From NCBI RefSeq assembly GCF_029227915.1, contig NC_079885.1:5334001-5398000 (forward strand): a DNA stretch of 64,000 bases, given 5' to 3'. Both the position numbers and the translations under genes were made by a program. The notes under the pieces were generated by a model. The model was given only the letters and a program-made list of their open reading frames with translations, did not search any database and was not told the DNA's origin. Positions 45,901-56,300 of this stretch are shown one piece after another; positions within the stretch are counted from its first letter, which is position 1; the number at the start of each line of letters is the position of its first letter. The DNA is from Hydractinia symbiolongicarpus (taxonomy: Eukaryota > Cnidaria > Hydrozoa > Anthoathecata > Hydractiniidae).

Positions 45901-47302
45901 TTTGGTTTCTAAATGCCCTTAAACTTGTCTATTTATAGGAGAATGTGTGCACATTACTTGGTGTACTATACTTGCCACATGTTGCGTGCACGCTTGTCAC
46001 CATGTGCACAATTTACAAAAGTCTGCAACTTTCAATAATTTTTAAATAGTTATTACAAGCTTTATATAAACCTTGCCCCTATTTATATCTGCAAATAAAT
46101 AAAAATGTAAAAAAATATATAAATTTGCATGTGACTAGCTTAGTTTACTTACAACAAATTCTTACCATTAAGTTATGGACAAGCTCTTTAACCAATTTCC
46201 CAATTTCTGGTGGTTGGTTTGGTCCACAAGCTAAGTTTATCAAGTTCTGAAAAAATTCCTTTAACCTTTTAACAGACTCTTTCATCATTGTAATATTTGC
46301 AGCAGAATTTGCTTGTGAAGCACCATTAACAATTGTAGCAGGCGCAGATGTAGTATTTGCAGGATTTACTTGTGATGGACCTACTTGACGAAATCTATAA
46401 TTGATTTGACCAGGTATTACACTGTTACTTGTCTTTATTTGAGTAAGTGATGTTGCAGCTAATGGTGAATTCATGCGCATTCTAATATCAGGCTTTTGTA
46501 GCATATTCACAACATTGGGAGTTCGTGCTGTAAGTGTTCGTATTCCAGGAGGTATTTGTGTATTCATTACTGGTGGCACTGCAATAGTTGCACCTCCTGG
46601 TTGTGCAACTCGGGGTATGACTTGAATACCACCTGGGATACCAGTAAGGACATTATTCTGTAATAATGCTGCATTATGACCAAATCGCTGTGCCATTAGT
46701 AAGTGGGCTTGTCGTGGCGTAATCATGATATTGGCACCAAGACGAGGGGCAATTGGAACAGTACTTGTAATTTTGGGGGCAATAGACACCTGAGGTGAAG
46801 CCATAGACAACCCAGTAGTTGGCCTATTAGGTGTTATTATTTGTCTGGGACTGTTGGAAACTTGGCGATTAGGAGTCATCATTCTCGGGCTACCAGAGAT
46901 TTGTCTACTTGTAGGCGTTGAAGGTCTCGGAGCTGTTGTAACTATGTTACTTCGTGGAGAAGAATTACTTTGTGTTTTCGAAATTTCAGTTGTATAAGTA
47001 ACTTTTCCATTAACCTGGGAACCAACAATAGCAGAAACATTTCTATTAACAAGGTTCTGTATTGATTTCCCTGGTGTGCTCCCTGCTCTAGGGACTGACT
47101 GAGACACAAGCTGGCTAAGAGACGTTGTTTGACCTGGCGCTATACTAGTAACACTTTTAGCGGGAGCAATACAATTTCTTGGTGTGGTCAATTGATTTTC
47201 AAATGACCCTACTAACGCATTAACTTGATTTTGATCGACTTCTCTCTTGAGAAAGTCCTCGAGAAAAGACGACTCCATTTGACTTTCGCAGAACTGGAAC
47301 AT
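36921..47302 (-). CDS. TAF4: TAF4, TFIID subunit
   Basis: TAF4 is a TFIID core subunit whose histone fold pairs with TAF12 and whose TAFH domain contacts activators. Exons 5' to 3': 47302-46166, 41806-41717, 41030-40606, 40498-40447, 40162-40045, 39411-39281, 38869-38744, 38133-38077, 37642-37457, 37031-36921. All phases join to 811 codons, complete. The N-terminus (SFLEDFLKREVDQNQVNALV) matches the conserved TAF4 start. A second Met at residue 9 (MESSFL) may be the true start. Residues about 40-330 are Ser/Pro/Thr/Asn-rich and low complexity. TAFH is at about 335-425 (LVKELVHNLMQGRVSEEEFI, DPQPNLVHFLKKTLP). The histone-fold/CCTD spans about 555-810 (DVTCMAGVNL, LTVISHATEERLRNLIERL, RKHRETREREMLMRVAK, AIGGPKKKRKLDEAL) and ends with the conserved RITTKDLTFVLESERDT helix. 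Shorter than human TAF4 because the Gly/Pro/Ala-rich region is missing. Confidence 0.95.
37062..37102 (+). repeat. (AAAC)n microsatellite
   Basis: About ten tandem AAAC units in TAF4 intron 9, beginning 31 bases upstream (in gene sense) of the last exon's acceptor. On the TAF4 strand it reads (GTTT)n, so it contributes to the pyrimidine tract region. Confidence 0.9.
42602..42772 (+). pseudogene. P2X7 intracellular-domain-like ORF fragment
   Basis: A 56-residue ORF with GFQFEPERTTNDELVP, then IGNL and KCERMPSEV. This order (FEPE..., ...GN..., KC..MP(S/T)E) recalls the zinc-binding P2X7-receptor intracellular domain found in many cnidarian and fish transposon-linked proteins, in which a longer Cys-rich part would follow. 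Here a stop comes after PSEV, and 30 bases later the 42802 MITE interrupts. The two-cysteine core is incomplete. The call is by pattern, not by alignment. Confidence 0.45.
42802..43735. mobile_element. MITE with CAGTCTTTTTCAGGA inverted ends
   Basis: The left terminus is CAGTCTTTTTCAGGA at 42802. The right terminus is its reverse complement, TCCTGAAAAAGACTG, ending at 43735. Flanks are GACTCT (42796-42801) and GATTCT (43736-43741), a six-base duplication with one mismatch. An inverted, rearranged relative forms most of 61450-62238 (shared AACCGCATGGCTGGATTTCT, GGTTACCAACGACGAAGG). No coding capacity. It is nested in the Kolobok-like element. Confidence 0.7.
43952..44131 (-). pseudogene. THAP-domain zinc-finger fragment
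   Basis: Reading leftward from the ATG at 44131: MSWCAVVNCTNNSRKKQDKI, then FFSLLKDPKKNLPYKEK. This matches the N-terminal half of a THAP domain (C-x4-C, N-rich, FF, KDP). The expected Trp, the Cys-x2-His pair and the AVPTIF tail were not found in the same frame; downstream codons are charged and run to GGW. It is probably the first exon or a decayed start of a THAP transposase of the enclosing element. Confidence 0.55.
45400..45550 (+). repeat. weak relic of the CCACGGGTTAAC repeat family
   Basis: TTTTTCCACAGGCTAATGACTA near 45521 resembles the Helitron-like 3' end block seen at 2262, 12464 and 59285. The boundaries are not resolved. It lies in TAF4 intron 1. Confidence 0.3.
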
Positions 47303-48138
47303 GAGGCTTATATACTACCCCGGCCACTATGCATTCTGGTTGTGACGTCATAAGCAAGTTTAGGGGTAAAAATTATTATTCCGGATTGACCTTTGAGCTT
47401 TTTTACTCTTTTTTGTTAAAAAAAAACAATGTACATACAGAAGAAAGACTGATGAAAGTCCTTAAAATAAAATAAAACGGTAATTTATTTCAAAGATAGC
47501 CAAACCAACTATCTGGACAATATTATATCCTCTTAGTTAACTTTTTTTTGCTGTTGGCGCCCCTTTGTTTTTATCCGGAAAAATATATATACGGCGAATA
47601 TGATCGAATGATAACAGATGAAAACATGGCACACATAGCTGCAGGCAGCCTTTTGCTTGATTGCAATTTACTTAGCTATAGCGTACTTAAAATTCGCCCA
47701 CCAATTAGGCCAAAAATACAGCCCACTTGGATGCAGCTAGCTCTGGCTGGAGGTTGTGAGACATGTTTTTTTTTCATTTATTACATTTGAGAGACCACAT
47801 GGACTCAGAAACTGCAGATTCTTACACTCTGCCAATCATCCAAATGGGCATCATAACATAAGAGTTGGGCACACCTCTCAAAATAGAAAATGTGTCAAGC
47901 TAGCAAGTTCTTAGCTAGCTAAAGCAAGGCGTATATGCTTGTCCTTATTACATGATTATATAAACAAACAACTCTAACGATAATCTGGCAACTTTATAAA
48001 CTTTATATATATTATTCAGCGATTCGGTTTGACGTCCTAACAATTTTTTTGGAGGTGAAAAGTTTCCGTATTTTAGGTGAAGAGAGTGCAGAGCTAGATA
48101 CATTTTGGAGTTTATTGGATAATTTTTTGGAACAAAAT

Positions 48139-48490
48139 TTAGATTAGTGGTTATAGCTCTCGTACTCTCTGCGGGAGACCAGGGTTCGATTCCTCTTGAC
48201 GGCGATTCAACATGGGCGAGTGAATGTTACCATAGCCCCGGGTTAACCCAAACCATGTGAGGGAATTTGGGGAGATGGCACATTGTGTGGTCCGTTGGAT
48301 GTTGCTGGGAGTTGTCTAGTAAAGCACGGGCCCTAATTGGGTCTGCGTGTAGCTCAAAAAGAGCATTAAATACTTTAGGACTCTCCATCTAAGCCATGGC
48401 CCTTCCTGGAAATAATAGACAGGGTATATCCCTCAATATTTGTGAGGCTAGCGATGTAAAATATGCATATCTATATATCTATCTATAGCT
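48139..48490 (+). mobile_element. tRNA-derived SINE
   Basis: The head has a pol III A-box-like AGATTAGTGGTTATAGC (48141-48157) and a strong B box GGTTCGATTCC (48183-48193), correctly spaced, followed by a GC-richer body (GCCCCGGGTTAACCC, TCTGCGTGTAGCTCAAAAAG). The 3' tail is a TATCTATATATCTATCTA-type repeat (about 48463-48488). The tRNA-like part lacks a good acceptor stem, so it is a SINE rather than a tRNA. Confidence 0.75.
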
Positions 48491-48929
48491 AAGGCCAAAG
48501 GAATTTGTACGTCAGTTTACCGTCTGTATCTCAGGTGTACCATGCGGGAAATTTTCATTATTCATTATTTTGCCCCTCCGCCTAGCTAACTTGAACCTGA
48601 AACCCTCTGAGCCCAAACTGGAACTACAACGCCGAAAGACAACCTCTGGAGACTGGGACATATATCCAAATGAGGCAAGGCTTGATCGCACGACTTTGTA
48701 TGGCACGCATTGGAACAAAGGTCCTTTGAAATTTAAATTAACACACTACATTACATTTGAAAACATTCAAAAAAAGAATACTTTCGATCAATTGCGACAT
48801 CAATCAAAATTACGCAATAGTTTTTTGGAAATAGGATGCATTGAGTATATTTCATTTCTTTTTTTGTGGAACTGCGGGCGGCCGACGCTAAACTGAGGTA
48901 CGACTTCCTTTAGCCTAAGCATCATTTCC

Positions 48930-49265
48930 CAGGCCTATCAATAAGAAAATAACACCCGAGCAATAAATCGCTCCCCCAATGTTACAATAATTTAAACTGG
49001 GTGAGCAATCTGAATAAATAGAATAAGTTTATAAACGCATATTTTATCACAAAGTCTTTTTTATATATTTTGGTTCTTTTTTACTGTAAATAAGAAGAAA
49101 GAAAACATTGTTTTCCATTGTGAGATAAATTGATATTGCTCAGCCAGAAAACCTTTTTTTGGAACTGGGGGAGCAATTAATGGCTCCGCTTGTTTGTCAT
49201 TTCTCAGAATTGGGCGAGTCTTTGCGTGAGCAAGAGCAATTGCTCTTTACTTATTGATAGGCCTG
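48930..49265. mobile_element. 336-bp MITE with CAGGCCTATCAATAAG ends
   Basis: Perfect inverted termini: CAGGCCTATCAATAAG at 48930-48945 and CTTATTGATAGGCCTG ending at 49265. They are flanked by identical ATTTCC at 48924-48929 and 49266-49271. Subterminal GAGCAAT/ATTGCTC motifs occur on both sides. No ORF. The CAGGCCT ends and GAGCAATTGCTC motifs link it to the element at 61324-62521. Confidence 0.85.
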
Positions 49266-50315
49266 ATTTCCAGACAGCTTTTTTTGTGGCTACCTTTCTT
49301 TAGGTAATTATTCTTCCATTTCCACATTTTTTAGCATTCTTTGCCCTACGAACTAGGTTTGTTATCACCCTGCAAAATTTTAAAAATGGCGGATGTAGCA
49401 CAAATGTGATTTGCCAATTAAGCAAAATGTCAATCATCACTACGGCAACAAAGCTGAACCGAATCACCGAATACTTTTAACAATAAGCCATTTCTTAATA
49501 CAACTTAACGGGCGTTTGCGCAGGGTCTAGTAAAAAAGGAATCAGCTAAAACGTTTTATTTACGTTATTTACGTCTGAATTCTGTGATATGTTTTATCCA
49601 ATGTGAGATCCACTGGTGACTAGATTAAACGCGAATTTTATGATTAAAATAGTTGCAACACTTTAATGAATTGTGTCAGATGTAGCTAGTGGCTGCTTCC
49701 AACTTCACCATGTACCATTTTTATTGCTCAAAAAACAGACGCAACATTGGAAAACTGGATGAAGCGAATTAAGAAAGAGGATTTGTAGAGGATAACACAC
49801 ATTTGTTGTTGTTTTCTTATGAATATTTCTCCAGGCTATCTAGTTTCATAATAATATAGGTTTGTTATGTTGAAAATAAAATCCCCTTAGGTATTATTAG
49901 TAATAAAATTAATGCCTTATTAACTACAGAATGGATTACAATAACTTGTGCACAAAAATATTGTTCTTTTTATATCTTTTTTTATATCTTTAAGATATTT
50001 TTAGATCTTTAAGATATTTTTTTCTGTGGTATTTTCTTCAACAAAACATTACACAAAAGAAAATTCCACACAAGATTATTGTTGTTAAAAAGTTTTCTGT
50101 GCATGTTTTTTGTTTAAAAGACTCTTGAAAAAAAATTATCCTTCTGAACATTTTATTTTGATGTTTTTCTTAACAAAACATCTAGAAAAACTTTTGCAGC
50201 ATAACTGAAAAAACCTGTATTTTAACAAAAGTTGTTTCTTTTTAGGAGCAAGATATGTTATGATAATATCCAATGTGAGCTTAAACATTTATTATTGAAA
50301 TTGCAATCATACAAA

Positions 50316-53300
50316 ATGGCACGCTGTATCCAGAGTGCACAAGAGTTTATCATTGGGGCGTTTCCAGCTATGGTTGGTGCACTTGCCAGTGAAGATGCAG
50401 AAGCAATTTGTCAGAAAAATGACCTGTCTTTCGTAGAGCTGATTCGACCATTTTGCCAGTTAGGTGAAGAAGGTAAGCAAATTATTTTCTTTTCTAATTT
50501 TAAAATTGCAAAAAATATGTTAAAGTGATTCGTTTTTAACAGTTAAAGTTAGTAACAAACACTTGGCTACATTTTACAAATAGATGCTTATAATTAGCCT
50601 AGACATTATTCTTTACAAGTTCAGCTTTCTTAGACTTATGCAGCTCTGCATCAACAGAAATTGAACAGTTTGTTGCTAAAATATGTGTTTGTAAAAATTA
50701 TTTTTTTGATAGAATGCTTGTATTTTAGTTTTTCGTTTAACTTTTTATTTTTATTTTTTTTCATAAATATTTACAAAAAATGTTGACATTTAATCTTTTT
50801 AATTTAGCATTCTAAGTGTCAGCAAATAATTATTTCCACACTTATTATAACAATACAGCAGTTTTCTAACTCAAAATAAAGTTTAGTTTTATTAGTGAAA
50901 TACAAGTATTATGTTTTAGCTACACTCTTAATCTAAAAAGGATACAAGAAAATGAGATGACTGTTTTAATAGTATGAACTGCAGAGTTCCTAATAGCAGG
51001 TCACAATTAAAAAATTTTTAAAGAAAATACTGTTTGGTTTTTCCCAAAGGAAATTGTTATGAATGATGGTTTATGATTGGAAAGAAGTTCACTTTGAATG
51101 TTTAAATTGGCAATATTTTGTTTTAGTGCATATCCATGATCCTGTCAACCCGAACATAGTTATTTCGGTAAGAAATTTAAAGATGCGAGTGATTGATATT
51201 CAAGCTTCACTGCCGCCTCCTGTTTTAGTAAATCGAGTTTTGACAGAAGTTGTCAACAAATCTGTCCATACAGTGGATCTTAACTCCAGAGTGTCTGTTG
51301 AGAAGCAAATTAATGGTAAATATGTTGTTCTAATTTTTTTTATCTCTTGTTTATTTTATTTGCCACGTACTATTGTTGTTTTGTTTTGACTATTTTAGCA
51401 TCCACACCGTGGTATGAGGCGTATAGAGATTGTTTTTTTCAATTAATTCAACCAATGAACCATGAATTTTTACGAGATTATTTAGCATGTATCCTTTTAA
51501 GATATGTTTATATTTTTGTTGTCTTTATTTAATTTTTTATAATCCTGAGTATATTATGTTTGCAAATTTATGTAATATCGTGGAGTTTACGCACACAAAA
51601 ACTGTTTAATTTGTTTAATTTGTAAAAATTAATATTATAAAAATTTGTATGGGCATAAAATTCATTGCGAAAAACAGCGACAAGAAGAGAAAAAACATTT
51701 TTTTGGTAATTCAGTAATATGTTGTTGAACCACCGCTAAGTAGTAACAGACTGATTACAATACAGATATATAAAAGAAAATTTAATAACATAATTTCCAC
51801 AATTTTTAGTCTTTTTTTTTTGCTAAATAATAACCTTAAATTGTACGAATAGCAAGCATTTGAGACCTTTAATTAAGTATTACACTTAGTAAATTTGAGG
51901 CCAAAATAGAAAATTAAAAAATAAAGTTGCTTATAAAAAAATGTGAACATTTGTTTTTGAGATTTAGAAATAAAAAAATAGCAAAATTGATTTAGTTAGT
52001 ATTTTTAGGTAAAAGGTAGACTGGATTTCTTAATTCCCATTAATTCCAAAAAAATAGTTTTTACGCCGTAGACAAAGATAAATTGCGATTTAGCAATTTT
52101 TAAAGTTTCTATTTATAATAAAAAAACAACTATGAGTAGGAGTATTATATCAGTTTCCATTATCAGAAATCATCAAGCAACTGCTGTACATCAGTTGCAG
52201 ACACTGTTACATACAGTACAGTCCAGATGTAAGCGTACGCGTACGCTCAAGTTTCACACCTTTTTCTCGGAGGCGGTAGTTGTTTGTCTTTTGTTCTTAT
52301 TAATTATCTTGCGAGTCTTGTAAGTCATTAACTTGCGCGTAATAAACAAAAGATTATTGAAGAAAAAATAGCTTATTATAACTGCGCGTAACTATTGTTA
52401 AATAGTGTTAACATAACTATTCCCAATAGCATAATTGCAAATGTTATAAACTCTATCAATGTGACACTAACAGCCATTGTTTGATAGTTTTATAAAATAA
52501 AAGTTTTGCGTGGAAACTAAATAAACTAGCGAGAAGGCATTGTTGGTTGCGCGGGTTAAGTAAAGCTTTTAAGCGATAGAAATTATTATATTTTAACAAA
52601 GATTGAAACTTTAATTTTGATAGAAAAGCTTTTTTAGATCGCATTTTAAAAGTTTAATAACGAAAAACGGCGATAGAAATGTTTTTTTAGATCACATTTT
52701 AAATGTTTAAAAACGAAAAACGGCGATAGAAATGTTATTTTAGATCGCATTTTAAATGTTTAAAACCGAAAAACGGCGATAGAAATGTTTTTTTAGATCA
52801 CATTTTAAATGTTTAAAAACGAAAAACTGCTATAAAAAAGCTTTTTTAGATCGCATTTTAAAAGTTTAAAAACGAAAAACGGCGATAGGAAAGCTTCGTT
52901 AGAAAGTTTTTTAAGTATTTAAAATGTTATCAACTCTATCAATGTGACACGGTGAGCCATTGTTTGATAGTTTTATAAAATAAAAGATTTGCGCAAAAAC
53001 TAAATAGACAGCGAGATGCATTGTTTAAATCTTTTAAGAGATAGAGCTGTTGCGCGCTAGAAAACACAAATGTAGCGTGATACTATAAAACGTCAAAAGT
53101 AATATTTTTAGATTTTTTCTTTCTTCGATATTAAAATTTAATTTGTTTTCGAAATCTTATCGCGAAGGGAAAAGTCCCAAACGTAGGGTTTTTCCGTTTG
53201 CGTTGCTAAACGTTGCTTTTTATAAAAAGAACTCTTAAAAGTTTTGCATGTTAAAAATTATGTTTTGACGATAAAGAAATATTACTAAAAGTTTTAAAAG

Positions 53301-56300
53301 TAGCATTAGTTTTTTTTAAATATTTAGATCATTGGATTTGTTGTTTTTTAAAAGAGCTTGTGTTTTTTAAATAAATCAACATTAAAATCGCGTTACATAA
53401 TTAGTTTCGTTGTTAAAAAAAAATAAAAATTCAATGGCCTTCGCGTTTAATTTATTCTCCCGCAGAGTATTGTTTTTAAACAATGTTTCTTGCTATGCTT
53501 TTGTTTTTAACACGAAGCAATTATTTTCGCGCAATTTGAAAGGAACTCGCTATCCTATTGTTTTTTTTAATGAAAGCAATTATTTTTGCAAGTTGAGCGT
53601 ACACGTACGCTTACATCTGGACTGTACTGTATTTATTGGAAACACATGTTGTACAACAAAGCAGTACAATAAATGTTGCACAACAAAAATTAATAAAAAA
53701 CTAAGGTTTATTGACATACTTTCTCCTTCAATTATTGTCCCTTTTTTTCTTAATATTAACCCCACAGGCATTTTAGTTGTCTCCACGAAACATCCTGATC
53801 CGATGAATGCATTTGCAGCACTTAGTACTAAACAAAATAACATACAACACAGGACAGAAAAATCGAAAGGATACAATTGGTTTAGCGTTAATACTTTCAA
53901 ATACTACCTGCTTCTCCACGACATTTCTGACGGAGAAGAAGCAAAGTAAGCTCAATTAGAAACATTTAATAGCAGTTCAATCTCTTTATTTAATTTATTC
54001 CTCAAAGGGTTTATTTTAGAGTACAAGTACTGGCTTTTTACAATCACAAATTAAGGTTAATTCAAACAGGATAAAGTAGACTTTTCTTAGTTACATTAAC
54101 AAATTTGGCTGTTGCTAAATTCCGACATGAATTTATATGCTATTTCCACCATCCCTTAGTTTTATATATTTATATCTGTTATAACAACGTAGTATTTTTT
54201 AGTTAAACATAACTCGAAATAAAAAGGGAAACAAACAAACTCTCATTTTATTGTATAATACATGTTAAATTGTAGCATACAGCATATTTCTTGTTCTTTT
54301 TTAGAGCTGAGGCAGTGTATCAAAGCATGAAGTCGGTATATGGCTCTCACACTTGCTTTCTTTTGCAAATAAATTCAAGACAACAGACGCATCCACACTT
54401 TGCAGAGGAAAATTTCTCCGATCCTTGGAGTCAGCACATTTACCCTTTCTCAGATGAAACTCTGGTATGTTGACCGTTGCTTTTTGAACTCTTGACTTAG
54501 GAGCAATATGCAACACAGATTTAGAACACAGGGAAAATTAAGATATTTTGTTTTAAAATTTATAGCTAAATTTTTTAGAAAACCTAATTTTTATAAGTCA
54601 TATTGTAGAAGAACTACTTTGTTTATCACTAACATACTGCCTGGCAGTGAGCGGGATTCAATCCGCGGTCCCCAGAACTGGGAGCCGCAGACGAACGCAC
54701 TATACTACGTGCGACAATATGTTAGTGATGAACTCAGGTAGTTTATCCGGATGGTGTGTATACATAGGTAAATATTTATCATAGCACATCCGTATTTCAT
54801 TCTCAACAGAGAATGCTTCACCCCGATCAGACCTCTGATCATGACGGGCGAGTATAATGCGTGTAAGTCATATTGTAGAAGAACTACTTTGTTCATCACT
54901 AACATACTGCCTGGCGGGATTCGATCCGCGGTCCCCAGAACTCGTAGTATAGTGGGTTTGTCTGCGGCTCCCAGACATCAATTAAAAAAATTTTAATAAG
55001 CTGAGCGTGAATTCCTTTAAAGATTTAAAAATCAAACTTCAACACTATCTATTTCTTTCAATCCATAAAAATCCTTAGTACCAACCGATAATTTGAACAT
55101 GTCTAATTTCTCCATTTACCCATCTATTTGTGAAAAAATAGCATATTAATATGAGTACCAATTATGCAGCTTTAGCAAAAGAACATTTGGGACTGAAAAA
55201 TGTGAAAAGTATTATACAGCCTTGGATGAATTTCTTTTAAAATAATTTTTCCAATCATGTTTGTATTGGATTAAACTGCAGGCTCCTTCCCCAAAATTTG
55301 GGTGCATGTGTTACAAGAAATCACACGTTTTTTTGATGTGCTGCATTGGTCAACGTAATCATATTGTTTAGCTACCAATAGAATGTAGCCTTCCAAATTT
55401 CACTTCGGCTTAACAATTTCAGGCAAAAAATTATGGTGATAGGTCACCCTATGACAATTACTACTTTGGACAATCAACGAACAATACAAAAATATTTTCT
55501 GAAAAAGGCAAAATATTTATCTTTAAATATTTAGCTTTTTATCAAATCGGTAGATCATCAGACTAAAAACAACTAAAATCAAATTTATATGTGTACAGAT
55601 AAAAAGGTTTTGACAAAAGCTCAATGGACCTCATGTTACACTGTTTCTAAATAAACAAAAACTTGATATGTGATCGATCGTTATAGGTATCAATATAGGT
55701 TTATTTTATCTTAAGTGCTCAATGAAAATAATAATTTATGCGTTAGGAACAACAAATATGTTTAAAAAACCTTATTAAGTAGTACACACTTTTCTTGTAA
55801 CTATTTTTCAGCCGAGGCTGAGAAAACTTTATGTGATAGCAAGATGATTCTAGCCTGACAAACTAAGGCAGCCTGACTAACCAGGCTCATGAACACCCCT
55901 TGTTTTTGGGCTTTTATGTATATTGGAAAGTAACATTACATTATGCTTGAAAAAACTAGAAATTAGGATAGATTAAAAACGAAACAGTAACATAAAATAT
56001 TTCTGTGAATCATCTTTGCTTTAGCAAATGCAATGCTTTAAACTATGACACACCATGTTTAAATTAAAACCCAGACTACTTTATTTGGACCTTGTTTTTA
56101 TACAGAGCATTCTAGAAAGTTTGTGTAAACAGAAAAGATATTTAATAACAATGTTTGCCATAAAAATGAAGTGTGTTTCTGTCTTTTTAAGTATAAAAAA
56201 TGTTGAACTTGCTTCTCCTTTGAGTAGTATATTTGCTATATAGGATATTGATGAGGCGGACTTGGAAACAACTACTAAACCATCTGGACCCATCACTAAT

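Larger units (their letters stand above)
47303..50245. promoter_or_regulatory. head-to-head TAF4/TRAPPC8 intergenic region
   Basis: About 3 kb separates the divergent starts of TAF4 and TRAPPC8, so it must hold both promoters. I see no clear TATA or initiator consensus that I would defend. It contains a tRNA-derived SINE (48139-48490) and a MITE (48930-49265). The ORFs at 47548-47790 and 48512-48896 show no recognisable features. A TTTCTTTTTAG| acceptor at 50245 marks the start of the TRAPPC8 leader exon. Confidence 0.5.
51489..53767 (+). promoter_or_regulatory. candidate U12-type (minor spliceosome) intron of TRAPPC8
   Basis: The exon-3 donor reads GCAT|GTATCCTTTT, the U12 5' splice-site consensus (RTATCCTTT). 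Using it keeps the frame and restores LACILVVS, matching the family, whereas reading on gives a non-homologous tail. Just before the acceptor CCCACAG| at 53767 is TTTTTCTTAATATTAACC, close to the U12 branch consensus TTTTCCTTAAC, with its branch A about 15 bases from the acceptor. The intron also houses the Tc1-like element at 52214-53629. Confidence 0.7.

Noticed and set aside
48512-48896. Overlapping ORFs on both strands between TAF4 and TRAPPC8
   Set aside because: Neither matches anything I know; likely dispersed repeat sequence without coding function.
53410-53767. Long open frame running into TRAPPC8 exon 4
   Set aside because: The upstream part lies inside the Tc1-like MITE and shows no homology; the conserved protein resumes only after the CACAG acceptor at 53767.
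54640-54720. Functional tRNA gene on the minus strand
   Set aside because: A- and B-box-like blocks are present but no proper acceptor or anticodon stems, and a rearranged copy nearby indicates a SINE-like repeat.
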